Positions 1 through 11,096 of a stretch of 64,000 nucleotides of DNA are shown piece after piece. Made by a program: the position numbers and the translations under genes. Origin of the DNA: Paracyclopina nana (Eukaryota > Arthropoda > Copepoda > Cyclopoida > Cyclopettidae). The notes under the pieces were generated by a model. The model had not been told where the DNA came from. It was given only the letters and a program-made list of their open reading frames with translations, and searched no databases. The stretch spans positions 4,035,001 to 4,099,000 of the forward strand of contig JAGUCH010000008.1 in assembly GCA_019096065.1 (NCBI GenBank), in the 5' to 3' direction. Numbering within the stretch: position 1 is the stretch's first letter; each line of letters begins with the position of its first letter.

Positions 1-1274
1 AGTTGGAAAAGATTGCATTAAGATGGAATATCATATTTTTATGGTTGATTAATTTCTCGCACCTCCTTGTCATAACTTTGTCACTGGAGTGTGCCTTTTA
101 CAAATTGGAAAAACGCACAATCAATGGTAAAAAGCACACTCACTGAGAAATTTACCTGCCATATCATAGTGTGCTCAGTGTGCCGGTGTGCCTAGTGTGC
201 CTTTTACTGCTACCAGCAACTTATGTGTATATAGATAGACTTTGACAGCCGGATAAAAGGAATTTTGATTCCCACTTTAAGCTGAATGGCGCTGAATGAT
301 TTTCCTGTTTGATATTGGATAGAAAGCTACATGGAAATGCTCCACAAAGCTCGTTGTGCGATTAATTTATTCTATTAGATTTTGAAAAATTGCTCCTCAC
401 ATCATCATCACGAGGCTCCTCTCAAATGACAAATTGATGCCCTCGCAAGATTCCATTTGGAAGGAAAGACTGCAAAATGGGACAAAATGGAGGCTCTCCA
501 AATTGACTTATAATTGGGACTTTACTCTTAAAAGTTGCGGCTACTAGCAGCTTGATGGAACAAAACTGTGGCTTCTAGGCTTTTTCTTCTTCTTCTTCCT
601 CCACATTTTCCATGCTTTAGCGTCCCACATGGAGAAGCGTGGAGAGAAAGAGAGAGTTACAGCTCTTAACTATGCACTGTGAGGACGTCTGGGCCTCAAA
701 CAGACCACTATCGGGTCCACAGCAGCCGAAAGCAAAGACAAATTAAGAAAATATTGATCTAACATCGAAATCCGAATTTCAATCACAACTTTGCCTTCAG
801 TAGAAGCAAAATTGGAAAGCCCAAAGATACTACTACGCAAACTTTCTACCTTATTCCTGAACGAGGCTAATTTCCACCCCTTCTTCCGATGAAATCAATT
901 AATTTTGAGAAAGTGAGTTTTGCTGAGATTATCATTCCATGAGGTCTGGAAGTTTTCCCTAATTCGAGAAGTTGCTCTCACTGTGGGCGTTCGTTCGTGA
1001 GCACCAGTAGCTCTCTCTATTGAGTGTTGGTAGATGCAAGAAAATTGGGAACCAGCAGCAGTCCTAGAGTGTCTGTCAAACTGAGAGGATATACCCGCCA
1101 AAAAACCCATAGAATTTTGCGAGGCAACATGATAAACATGAGACATGACACACCTTGCTGACCCATCCTCACTTTGCTCAACTTTGGTAATATTTTGGTG
1201 GCTATTTTTAGGTAAGAAAAAAATTGCCCTTTCCATGGCAATTGCATAATTTTTTTTTCTCCCTTTCTCTCTAG
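1..1274. other. Intergenic or intronic sequence upstream of first visible beat exon
   Basis: No coding exon could be supported here. The beat-like gene that follows needs an upstream signal-peptide exon ending in phase 1, and I found no ATG with a hydrophobic stretch and a matching GT donor, so that exon probably lies left of the window. Between about 90 and 220 there are several degenerate copies of GTGTGCCTTTTAC, one of them inverted. Confidence 0.4.
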
Positions 1275-3075
1275 ACTTGGCTGATTCAATTTTGCTCTTG
1301 GACTTGAAGGTCCCACCATTTGTTCCAGAAGGCGAGACTGCCAAGCTTGGTTGCATTTATGATTTGGAGTATGATGGACTCTACAGGTAAGAAAGTAGCT
1401 TGAACTACTTCGCCTAAAAAGTGAAAGTCGTCGTCTGGCGTTAGTGTGTATAATGTAAGCAATTTCAAGCTGTGCAAGTATAAATAATCAAGCCTTGAAT
1501 TCACTTCAATTTAAAATTGGCTGAGGACTACAAAATTAATAGGGCTTTTTGGATAGGATAAACTGCCATAAGTGCACTTGACCATGAATTCTCCAAATAT
1601 GGCATAATCTCGTTTCACTCTGGCTTAGTAATTGTAACAGGCTTTCTCCCTGCTTTTTCACAGCCTTAAGTGGTACAAAGACGATGTTGAGTTCTACAGC
1701 TACATTCCTCGGATGACGGATGGGTCTAAAAAGCGATTTTTTGATCTACCTGGTGTTCACATTGACGTAAGTGCTTCTTTCAGCCGCCCTCCCCAAAACA
1801 TGTGTTCAAAGTGGGTGATGCGTGCGTTAATGTTTCAGAAACAGCAGTCAGATGATAGACAGGTGGTGCTTCACAACGTGAGTGTTTTGGCTACCGAGGG
1901 CAACTACAAGTGTCAAGTTTCAGGCGAAGGCCCCCTTTTTGCAACCGAGGCTCAGTCCAAGAGGCTCAGAGTGGCAAGTGAGCTGCCATAAGAATTATCA
2001 CCATCATTTCCCCCCATTGAATCCCTTTTTCCCTTTCAGTCGTTCCGAAGGGACCTCCGGTGATTGGCGATGTTCAGCACGCCTTTTTCAAGCCTGGGGA
2101 TTGGCTCAGCCTTAACTGCAGTACCTCTGAGGCCTCGCGGCCTCCAACCCGACTCACGTGGTTTGTCAATGGTCGTGAGGTCAGCCCCATTTCAGAGCAG
2201 CAGCAGCAGCAATGCGAGGTCGTTCTGGCTTAATGTGCTAATTTTTCTTGCAGGCTTCAGACAAGATGATCCGGCGATTTGCCACAAGTCCACTGATAGA
2301 GGATATGAAGCAAATTGCGGCCATCGATAAGACTGAGTTGACTCAATCCGTGCTTGGCCTCCAGTTTTGGGTGACCTCGGAGCACTTCGAGTCGGGCAAG
2401 CTGAGGGTCAAATGTCGAGGCCAGATTCCTTCTGTTTACTTGGAGGAAAGTGATACTTTTACTGTTGGTGAGCATGATGGGCCCCAGCACAAGGTTCTTC
2501 AAGCCACATCTTCGGCCACGAGCAGCAGTTTAAAAAAGCAAGGTAATAAATAGAAAGCCAATGCATGCAGCTACCTACTTTTATAGAGTATTGGGGGGGA
2601 AGAAGCGACACATTTTGCGCGACTCTTTCCCAATATGGACATAAAACAAGTGCTATGTCATGTGCAATTGGTGGGGAAATAAGTCCGAGTCGGAAGGTAT
2701 TGTAATGCCATTTCGGCATGACATTTGATAAATCACTCGCAGCTTGAATTGTGTATGTAACTGAGCTAGGAGGACCTTTTTTTGGGCGATATGATGGAAA
2801 AATGCCATCATTTCTTTGAAAAAGGGAAGGAATTGACCTGTTTCTTTTGCCATTTTCCAGCCCATAGTGAAGACGATTCTTCTTTTGCAGGCATGACAGG
2901 CTTTCTTCTGGCATTGAACGAAAATGAAATCAGAACAGCAAAGCCAGATGGAGTCCGACAAAAACATCATCATACTGCTGTCGGTCCAAACCTGATTTTG
3001 TGGATGTCATTTTGGGTCGTGTCATTGGCGAGCATAAGCCAATATTATTTGCTACAAATCCACACGAAAAGTTGA
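1275..3075 (+). CDS. Beaten path (Beat)-like immunoglobulin-superfamily protein, 5' end missing
   Basis: Six exons join in consistent phase: 1275-1386, 1664-1766, 1839-1977, 2040-2179, 2254-2542 and 2891-3075 (TGA). They encode about 321 residues without the signal-peptide exon. The first Ig domain shows DLKVP...AKLGCIYDLEYDGLYSLKWYK, then FYSYIPR and NYKCQVS; these are Beat-family hallmarks. The second domain begins IVPKGPPVIGD and has a cysteine pair (SLNCST, RVKCRG) around LTWFVNGRE. The last exon ends in a hydrophobic stretch (LILWMSFWVVSLAS) suitable for a GPI signal or a membrane anchor. Beat proteins in Drosophila are neuronal surface or secreted proteins that bind Side-family receptors in axon guidance and synaptic matching; that role is inferred from family only. 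The 5' exon is not visible. The end of the fifth exon was chosen at 2542 because it is the donor that stays in phase with the last exon; an earlier GTGAGC at 2467 is a less favoured alternative. Confidence 0.88.
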
Positions 3076-4107
3076 AATATATATGTTTCATACATTATTA
3101 GAAGATTGGAGTGCAAGACCACCTATAAGGAGTTGCATCCAATCCTTTTCCCCTTGAAGCAAAGTAGTTGAAACAAATGCAGGCTTAGGAAACTTTCAAA
3201 GGATTGCTTTCAATTACATGGCATCTTCGCATCACTTTCCACCAACCAAGGTAGAGAAAAATACATTGCAGCACAAGATTGGAATGGCGTGATGAAAAAC
3301 TGATGAGAAATGGAAAGGGATTAACTTGACTTTAGGTCATATCTATGTTGCATAAATAAGTTTTCAGCTCTAGATAATCGTAAGAAAGAAGTTTCATGAC
3401 ACTACTTGTTTGTTCGATTGCTATTGAGTTACCGAGCTGATTAGCAATGCAGCTAATGAAACGAGAATTTGAAAGTGCATACAAGCTGTTCGCAAGATGA
3501 ATAATGCATCAAAGTTTCATCGGATGTTGCACTGACGATCGATTTCATCTCACGTTTCCACACTGCAACGCTCATCTTATTAAGCTAGTTAAAATTAGAA
3601 CATGTCAAATTGGTGGAACCGAACAACATGATATGGCAAAATGGGAAATGGTAAACTCAGAAATAGTTTTTGCATGCAAGAACATATCCACATACAAAAA
3701 ACCATATCCGCCGCGACACCCAAATTGCATGATATGCTGCTGGTTTCTTGACCTTGGTGAACAAAACTACTACTGCTCTTTGTATTGGCTTATTCATGAA
3801 GGCCTCCAATGAAGTTTGATGAAATTGAAGCTATGCAATTTTTCTTGCCTGAATTGGACAACTAAGAGTGATTTTGCTAGAATACCCAGGTTTTCCTATG
3901 TTTATTTTCATACCAGATCATTAAAGTTAGTTATTAAAATGACTACACAAAGGACAAAATCCTGCTAATGATGGGTATCTAAAAAGAAGAATGGCAACTT
4001 CTACACAAGAACAGTTGAAAAAATGAGGATTTTTGAAAGCCCTGAAACAAAAGTTTGGAAATCTTTGTAAACTTTCCCAGAGTTAAGGGAGTACTTTGGG
4101 ACTTTTA
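3076..4107. other. Intergenic, nothing recognised
   Basis: This stretch lies between the beat-like gene and a MITE. Only short open frames without family motifs or splice-consistent partners are present. Confidence 0.5.
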
Positions 4108-4519
4108 GGCCTGGATCAGCTGGTAATGAATGCAGCGCAATTTCAGTCATAATTTCAGCTGCTGTTTGTAATTGCGCTGCAATTTAAGTGGATCAGCTAC
4201 AAAAGATAATTGCAGTGCAATTTCGGTCAGCAAAGCAGCGGCGGAACTTTGAGAATTAAGTCAACCAAACCTTTGTAATTTCAGTTGGCCGAATTTTTAG
4301 CCTTACTTATCATAATAGAGGCTGTTTTAGGTAATTCAAGCTCTAATAATCCGATTTCTTAATTTTGGTCCTAAAGTTTTACTTTAAACTTGCTAAAGAA
4401 GTAATTTTTGCACATAGCAAAAATTGGTTTACAATTACCAGCTGATCGCTGTTATGTTGACAATTGCATCGCAATTACGGCGCTCAAAATTGCAGTGAAA
4501 TAACCAGCTGATCCAGGCC
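4108..4519. mobile_element. PIF/Harbinger-type MITE (non-autonomous DNA transposon)
   Basis: The left end reads GGCCTGGATCAGCTGGT and the right end is its inverse (ACCAGCTGATCCAGGCC). Both are flanked by the trinucleotide TTA (4105-4107 and 4520-4522). Terminal inverted repeats starting GGC with a TTA/TAA target duplication are typical of PIF/Harbinger (Tourist-like) elements. At 412 bp there is no room for a transposase and no open frame. The interior is rich in GCAATT motifs. The element lies 41 bp from the stop codon of the ionotropic receptor gene. Confidence 0.8.
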
Positions 4520-4560
4520 TTAAATGCACATTGCATTTCAGAAGAAATCTGACTTTTTCT

Positions 4561-6408
4561 TCACATTCTTGCCATCATCATTTTGTTAGTGTAGTAAGAC
4601 TTTTCAGGAAATTTCAACAAGTCATCAGGAATAAGTAGCCTCTTCTGCCTCCTCAGGGCTTTTCTTTGCTCCTTGGCTTTTTGCCTGTCTTTGAGTTTTT
4701 TGTGCGCCAATTCCCCTAGAAATATGCAGCCAGCGATGGAGAATGTGGCTGCCACAATAACAAACACAAGGACTACTTGACCAGCTGATAAGACCATCAT
4801 TTCAGCCTCTCCACCACTTGCAATATCTTTGCCTTCCCATTTGAGGAGCAAATAGTCCATGCTCCCAGCCTCTTGGAGTTTGTTTGATGCAAATTGAAGA
4901 ATGGGCTTGAGAGGGCTGTTATAGGGAACGATGATGGCGTAGAATTTAACTCTTCCTTTGGCAAAAACCTTGAGAGTCTGCTGTCGAAACGGATTTTCCT
5001 GAAAGTAGCCCTTCAGCATGCCTGTCATCGCATGTATGACTGCCCTTTGATTTTGCACAATATCCAAGCCCTCCTCAATCGTATGAAAGACAGTTTCGCT
5101 CGCCTTGTTCGTCACCCTGTCCCAAAAGTCCACATACAATGGGTCCCCTTGAATAGCTTTGTACTGAAAGTGCACATCATTGCCAGACATCATCATAAGC
5201 TTCCAATCTGGATAGGCTTTCATCACGTCTTCCATGCTTTTGAAGGGAATGCTGATCTCACTCGTGAAAAACATCGTTAGAGCACCGCCATAGAAGGCGT
5301 TGAGAAGTACGAAAAAGTACCAGGCAGTGGTGCTCGTAATCATGTATCCGTCTGTGTGCTCGTAGTAGCTGATGAAAGCATACGGTACGAGGATAAGCAA
5401 AAGTATGAGGACGAAGATGAGGCCAACGGCGAGCCAAGCATCGTTGCGAAAGGGTCTGATAAATAAGCCAGTGTCAACGTCTGGCAGTTGAGGTGTCAAT
5501 ATCAAAACATCTTGGTTGGTGCTCGTGCTAATGAAGTCAGTCAGGCCATGCCTCTCGATGTTCCACACCCACTGGCTCAAGCTGACCATGTAATCCTCGT
5601 TGACCACGCCCCCAAAGGCCCCATGCCACTCCCCACTTCTGTTGAAGGGTCCACTCTTGGGTGTCACGCCCCAGCCTCCATCTATGGGGACGTGGCATTC
5701 CCAGGTGAAATTGAGCTGTCTGCCTATAGCATCCATGAAATCAGCCAAGAAGCCAGATGTGTCGCAGTTTTTGCCCGTGGTGGCATCGCAATTTTTCAAG
5801 TTCAAATAAGGACTCCAGGGGAGAGAAGTGCAGAAGAGATGCAAGCCTTGCAGGTTGTATGCAGGGAGGATCACTCCGCTGCCAGGGATAATGGACAGGC
5901 TATTTATGGCTGGATGAGATCCATTTCTGACATTAATAACTTGTTTATAAGTGAATGTGGCTGCTGCTGCTGCTTCTCCTTTGTGGATTGTGTAGAACAT
6001 GGCATTGCCTGACAGATATTTCATGTTTTCACTCAGAATGCTTTCGGCCTCTGTACTCAGGGGATCGGTGAAGAGGACAACGGAACGCATAATTTTGGTT
6101 GACTGCAGCACATCGATCATTTCTTGGTCGACGAGGGCTTCATTTTTCGCCAGCACCACCAAACCATCAATGCTGAAGTCAAAATATTCGGGAACTTGCT
6201 CCAGGCTAAGAAATTTCAGCCTCAGCCCAGCTGAATAAAAAGCCTTGACTTCTGAAACTTTGAGGGCATTACTTGGTTTTGTCGTAATTATTACATATTT
6301 TAATCCGTTCGCCTGGCAAAACGAAGCTCCAACTTTGTGTATGTTTCCATTTATGGGCAGTGCAGCAACAGCAACTAAAGCGAAAATGAATTTTACATTG
6401 GATTCCAT
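4561..6408 (-). CDS. Ionotropic receptor (IR), variant glutamate-receptor family, intronless
   Basis: A single uninterrupted frame of 615 residues. An N-terminal signal peptide (about 1-21) is followed by an extracellular region of about 300 residues and a ligand-binding S1 lobe around 215-310 (FLADFMDAIGRQLNFTWECH, then WHGAFGGVVN). TM1 is at about 324-346, a second hydrophobic block covers the pore/TM2 region at about 361-381, an S2 lobe follows at about 385-530, and TM3 is at about 539-565, ending in a basic tail (KKLKDRQKAKEQRKALRRQK). This order is that of protostome chemosensory IRs. The iGluR pore motif SYTANLAAF is absent and is replaced by a sequence around FYGGALTMFF. Canonical glutamate-binding residues are not obvious, so it is a divergent IR rather than a glutamate receptor. 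A likely role is a ligand-gated cation channel subunit in chemosensory neurons, partnering with co-receptors; this is inferred from family. Confidence 0.88.
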   Translation of the reverse strand: MESNVKFIFALVAVAALPINGNIHKVGASFCQANGLKYVIITTKPSNALKVSEVKAFYSAGLRLKFLSLEQVPEYFDFSIDGLVVLAKNEALVDQEMIDVLQSTKIMRSVVLFTDPLSTEAESILSENMKYLSGNAMFYTIHKGEAAAAATFTYKQVINVRNGSHPAINSLSIIPGSGVILPAYNLQGLHLFCTSLPWSPYLNLKNCDATTGKNCDTSGFLADFMDAIGRQLNFTWECHVPIDGGWGVTPKSGPFNRSGEWHGAFGGVVNEDYMVSLSQWVWNIERHGLTDFISTSTNQDVLILTPQLPDVDTGLFIRPFRNDAWLAVGLIFVLILLLILVPYAFISYYEHTDGYMITSTTAWYFFVLLNAFYGGALTMFFTSEISIPFKSMEDVMKAYPDWKLMMMSGNDVHFQYKAIQGDPLYVDFWDRVTNKASETVFHTIEEGLDIVQNQRAVIHAMTGMLKGYFQENPFRQQTLKVFAKGRVKFYAIIVPYNSPLKPILQFASNKLQEAGSMDYLLLKWEGKDIASGGEAEMMVLSAGQVVLVFVIVAATFSIAGCIFLGELAHKKLKDRQKAKEQRKALRRQKRLLIPDDLLKFPEKSYYTNKMMMARM

Positions 6409-6444
6409 GGCTGTCTGTTATGGCTGTAACAAGGCTGGCGTGGC

Positions 6445-6480
6445 ACTGAAGCACAAAGAAGACGCCAACATTCATAAATA
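6445..6480 (-). promoter_or_regulatory. Putative core promoter of the IR gene (TATA-like box plus initiator)
   Basis: On the minus strand TATTTAT (6480-6474) lies about 33 bp before a TCAGT initiator (6449-6445), the arthropod Inr consensus. Transcription from there would give a 5' UTR of roughly 39 nt before the ATG at 6408. The assignment rests on motif spacing alone. Confidence 0.4.
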
Positions 6481-7863
6481 TTGTGTATGCAGCTATTATA
6501 TAGTATTACGACTCCACGATATAGAAGTAATAAAATAGTATTGGCTCCAACGAAAAACACAACTTATTACTCCAAAGAAAAATTATCTGCATGCCTGTCA
6601 GATTGCATATTTATTAGGGTTTTTTTCAGTGAAAACTCATTAAATATACATTATTAATAAGGCATAAGAAGGAAAATTGCAGAATAACGTTGCGTAACAT
6701 AGACATAAAGCTTAGTAGATTATCCACCAAAATTGTAATACGCGTAATCAAAAATGGGTTATTTGGGAAGTTTGTCGCGCTTAACTGCGTAATTTCATTT
6801 GGTGACATTTCACAAAACTGCAAAAAACCTGTCGTACAAAAAAATGAATGCTGAAGATAAAGATTCAATAGAAAATCCAATCTCAACTCAATAAATCAAT
6901 ATAGAGTGCTGTTATTTGGGCTTTGTCATGACACCTACGGAAACGAATTTCAAATGCCTTTTTTGCGCTCACCTAGTTATTTTAAATGAGTCATATTGCC
7001 TCAGGAATCATAAGTATCGATAGATTTCAGATATGGATAATCCAGTCAAAGTTGCATTTGTTACTCTTTCTTTGCGAGCTCAATCTCATCTGGATTTATT
7101 CGCACATTTCGAAATTATATGGCCCCCCAATAAAAGCTGAAACAGTAATATAGAACAGTATATACGTCTGAACTGATGAGCAACGCCCTTGACTCGAGAT
7201 TCCTTATTCCAAATTCATACATTCACCTGGGCTCCTGATAATGATCAAAACTAAACCAACTCACAGCAAGCAAGCAAACCAAAAGTGGAATAAACCCCCT
7301 TTTCGACATTTGAGGCAGCAGAGGGTGGCCAACTTCCTCTGTTCTGTGCACAGTGGCATAATTTTCAATCAAGCCATTCTCTCTTGGTGGCGGCATTTGG
7401 GTGGAAAATGTAGTGCAATTTCATGCCCGAATGTGCCCAACATTTGGGCATGAAACTGGACTTTTTTCGAAGACAATCATAGAGCGGATGCACAAGTTTG
7501 CCAAAAGGGCTTTTTGCTTCAATGTTCATTTTGCAGAACGAGAATTATAAAAAAAAATCGAGAAGCTTCACCTGAGAAAACAGGATCGATTTTTCAGGCC
7601 ATGAAACCGGTTAATACACATTGCACATGGGCATGACAACGCGCAGTGCAATTGCTATGCAACTGAAATCAGGTGCCATATGTTCATCAAAACCGAAACG
7701 TGGGACGCGCGAATGTTGGTGGTTAGTAGTAGCTTCTACTACAGTAGTGCTGATTATTTTGAGCCACTGCAATCATCATTCTTGTGAAAAAGTCTTGAAC
7801 AAATGGGCTCATTTCCAACAGCGCAGTGCGTGAGCAAAGTGGCCGAGGAAAAAGCAAGTCAAG
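6481..7863. other. Intergenic, one short hairpin
   Basis: No gene was recognised between the divergent IR and metalloprotease genes. Positions 7419-7455 form a hairpin with 16-nt arms (TTTCATGCCCGAATGT against ACATTTGGGCATGAAA, one mismatch) and a very short loop. Confidence 0.45.
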
Positions 7864-10800
7864 ATGAAACGTGTAGCAATTTTCTGTCTCATTTGGCTAC
7901 ATTTTTGCACTCAAGGACAAATCGCTAGAAGTCGCAGCAGCAGTGAGAAGAAGATTGCAGAGGCTGTAAAAGGTTTTGACGTTAATGACTTCATGCTCGA
8001 TCCGTGTCAGCTCCAACAAAATGGGTCAAGTGTCGGTCAGTACAAAAAATACTTATATGGAATTTCAGCTGGAAACGCGCTGGAGAATTGCGTTAGATCC
8101 AGCAAAAAAGGGATGGCCAGGAAATAATGCCATTTTTGGGCTTTTCCACAGGAAATCATGGCAAATGTGACATTGTCAATAGCAGAGTGTTTTCCAGTCG
8201 AAGGCAACTTTTACGTTTCTCGGCTCGACGTCGCAGAAGGAAACGCAAAAAGAAAGGGAAACGCGATTTGCGAAGCCTCTTGGCCGTGAGCGGGCCGAAA
8301 TATTGGCCGAAATGGTGCAACAAAGTGGCCTTTTTTCGCGTCTTCAGACAGGATTTCACATTATGCCTCTACAAGCATGGCTTTGGCCAAGATCCCATTC
8401 TCGCCTATTCCAATCCTGACATTGGAACGACCATCTACGGATATTGGGACAAAAAGTACTACCAAAAACTAGGTACGTATGTATATCATGAAAATTGTGA
8501 GTTTACGGCCCATAATCTAGAAATGGGGCAAAAGCAGTCGTCGTATAGTATGTAGTATACCCAATATTAGAGTCAGGGCAATAAAGCCTCGATGACAGCT
8601 TGCGGTTGACTGATTATTTCATAGAGGTCTTCCCATAAATACTTTAAATAGCTTTTGTTCTCATGTAACGACGTTGTCGTTGTTTCTCTGCTTTCAGGCC
8701 CAGATCTAAGCCATGTCACGGGTTATGTCCTCGGCCATTCGTTTTCAGGAGTTCAGGGCTACGTGTGGAATCATCGTTTTTATGGCACCATTTTCGTGCG
8801 AAAGAGTGTGCTTTTTGTCGAGCCCATTGTGAGCAACAACCAGATAAGATTTCCCTATTACGTCACCTCGCCCTACCGAAAAGTGGTGCAAAGGAAGGGC
8901 TCGTTGAACGCCTACGTGTACAAGATATACTCGCGAAAAATGAGGAGTGAAAGCAGCGTAAGCGCAAAGCAATCAGTTTAATGCAATACTGCTGCAGTGC
9001 ATTATTCCGATGGCTTTTCCAAAGTAAAACAGCCATGATTAATGGGAGCAAGAAGAAGAAGGATGTACGAGGGGGAAATGAGATTAAGATCCATATCCCT
9101 AGCAGCAGTTCTTTTTCATTCAAATTAGTAAGAGTTGCACAAGCCAAAAAAAAAATACAAGCTAGTTGGCTTTCTAATGCTATGCAAGATTCATAATGCT
9201 GCATAGCAGTGTGGCATGAAAAAATCACTTTCTTAGCATCACATGTTACATAACAGCGTAATAAGAGGCTCGTTTTCTTTCCCCTTCGCAGCACAACAGG
9301 CATGCTAATCGTAAGAAGAAGCATCACTTCATGCAGCCAAGAAATCATTTAGCCAGCAACAAAACGACTTGCAGGACTTGCAGTTTAATTCTCGTGGCTG
9401 ATTACGAATTCTACAGGGACGTTGGGGAAGGATCCATCAAAAAGGAAAGGATGACACAAATTATCATCATCATCTCCTCAGAATCCCTAAAAACCTAGCT
9501 AATTTCAGATGTTGTGCACACACCCGCAACAAACTTTCTCTTTTTTTCAATTTTTCTTTGAGATGATGATGATAACGCTTTTTTCATAGACAGTGCACGC
9601 CATGCTTTATCATGTGAGACAAGCCAATTTGCTCATGAGGTCTTCCGACTTCAACAACGACGGAGAGTCCGACTGCGTCGGCCTTCACGTTCAAGATATC
9701 CGGGTTATCACGGATCCACGGTTGACTGCCGACTCCCTAGGGGCCTCGAGCCGGTCCGGCTTTGCCAATTATTGGACTTGGAGCCGAAGAAAGCTTTTCA
9801 CTCCCGAGGATTACATCCGGATGTTTTCAAGGTATTATTCAGTAGGCCCAAAGGAATCAAGGCGATAATTGCTTTCTCGCATCCGAGGCTAAATGATGTA
9901 GTAATTGTATCATTTGTAAGCAGCGATGACATGAATATTTACTTTCCTTAGGTCCTTCCTGGATCAACATTGCCTGGGAATTCTATTTTCCAACAGGGCC
10001 TTTCCCAAGAGAGTACTGGGATTAGCCTGGCGCGGAGATCCGGAGAAAAACAGCGGAATTTGCCAAAAAAGACAGCTCGGATCAGATGTGAACCTCAACT
10101 CGCTTTTCATCACCCTCAGAACGGAAAGTATGGAGAGGATCCCACTGAGAATGGGGATTCTCAACTTGTTGCACGAAATCCTACACGCCTTTGGAGCCAG
10201 CCACGATCCCAGAGGTGATTTTAATTACAAACTACAAGTGATTATTCAGTCTCGGAATATGCCTCGAATTTCCAGAAGAGTCAACAACAGAAGACAGCGG
10301 AGGAAGATATTTGATGAGTCGTTATAGCAATAGTGGAACTGGGGAGAATCATTCAAAGTTGTCCATCTGGAGCAAAGACTCCATTAAACAGGTCCTCGAG
10401 GACCCAAGTATGGCATATTGCTTACACAGCATGCCAACTCCATTCTGTGGAGACGGCATAGTTCAAGAAGGAGAGGTACACATTCAGACCCCAACCAGAA
10501 ATTTTGAGCCCTCATACACCAAAAAAACTCTCAGTGAAACTTATACGTTTTATCAACATTGAGTTTTAGTCATTATGTAACATTAACTGCCTTGACACCT
10601 AGGTAAAATCGAAAACACCCATTTTCCTTGTCACATTCGATTTTTTCCAATTTTTTTACTTAGGTGGTATGGAAGTTAATGTTACATAATGACATAAACT
10701 CAACCTGGGTAAAACGAAGGAGTGCTAACACGTTACAATAACTTTCAGAAAACTTAGGAAAATTTCTGGTTGGGACACTAATACGACCTTTATAGTAGTA

Positions 10801-10951
10801 CAGCTTAACATTGCAGGAATGTGACTGTGGAAAAATGGAAGATTGCCTGGCAGAAAAGTCCTGCTGCATTCAAAATGGAGGCGGGCCCAAAAACCAACGT
10901 CAATGCTCCTACAACTCCTTACGTGCAATCTCAAAAGTCTGCAGGAAATAA
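7864..10951 (+). CDS. ADAM17/TACE-like zinc metalloprotease, truncated after the catalytic domain
   Basis: Exons read by phase: 7864-8035, 8152-8472, 8698-8957, one starting at 9292 with unclear end, 9590-9831, 9952-10214, 10276-10475 and 10817-10951 (TAA). A signal peptide (MKRVAIFCLIWLHFCTQG) leads into an M12B prodomain (DFTLCLYKHG, HVTGYVLGHSFSGVQGYVWN, LFVEP). A basic stretch (HANRKKKHH) suits furin-type cleavage. The catalytic domain opens with LILVADYEFYRDVGEGS, closest to ADAM17, has LGLAWRGDP and carries the zinc motif HEILHAFGASHD. A short CGDGIVQEGEECDCG start of a disintegrin domain follows, then stop. ADAM17 proteins shed membrane proteins and normally continue with disintegrin, Cys-rich and transmembrane parts; these are missing, so this one should be secreted. 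No canonical donor that keeps the expected residues was found after the exon at 9292, so an intron error, a non-canonical intron or decay is possible. Confidence 0.75.
10558..10705. repeat. Long inverted repeat (MITE-like hairpin) in the last metalloprotease intron
   Basis: The left arm around 10558-10603 contains CATTATGTAACATTAACT, and its inverse AGTTAATGTTACATAATG lies in the right arm around 10661-10705. Arms of about 40-45 bp with few mismatches enclose an AT-rich loop that is itself partly self-complementary (AAATCGAAAA against TTCGATTTTTT). It sits within the intron 10476-10816. No clear target duplication was seen. Confidence 0.65.
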
Positions 10952-11096
10952 ACGCATGTAGCAAGGTTTCGTTGAGCAAAATCGAATTGTTTCGCCAAGA
11001 AAGCTGAATGACCAGAAAGAGGGCTATTAACAGACTTTTCCGGTTCTTGGCAAAACGCCAATTTTGCACGCGTTTTGTTGTATGTAATCATTCGAA

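Noticed and set aside
895-1356. Open frames of 100-153 codons on the minus strand
   Set aside because: They lie opposite the first beat exon and its intron; no motif, and the plus-strand exon explains the sequence.
5488-6012. 174-codon plus-strand frame opposite the ionotropic receptor
   Set aside because: Shadow of the receptor gene; no homology pattern of its own.
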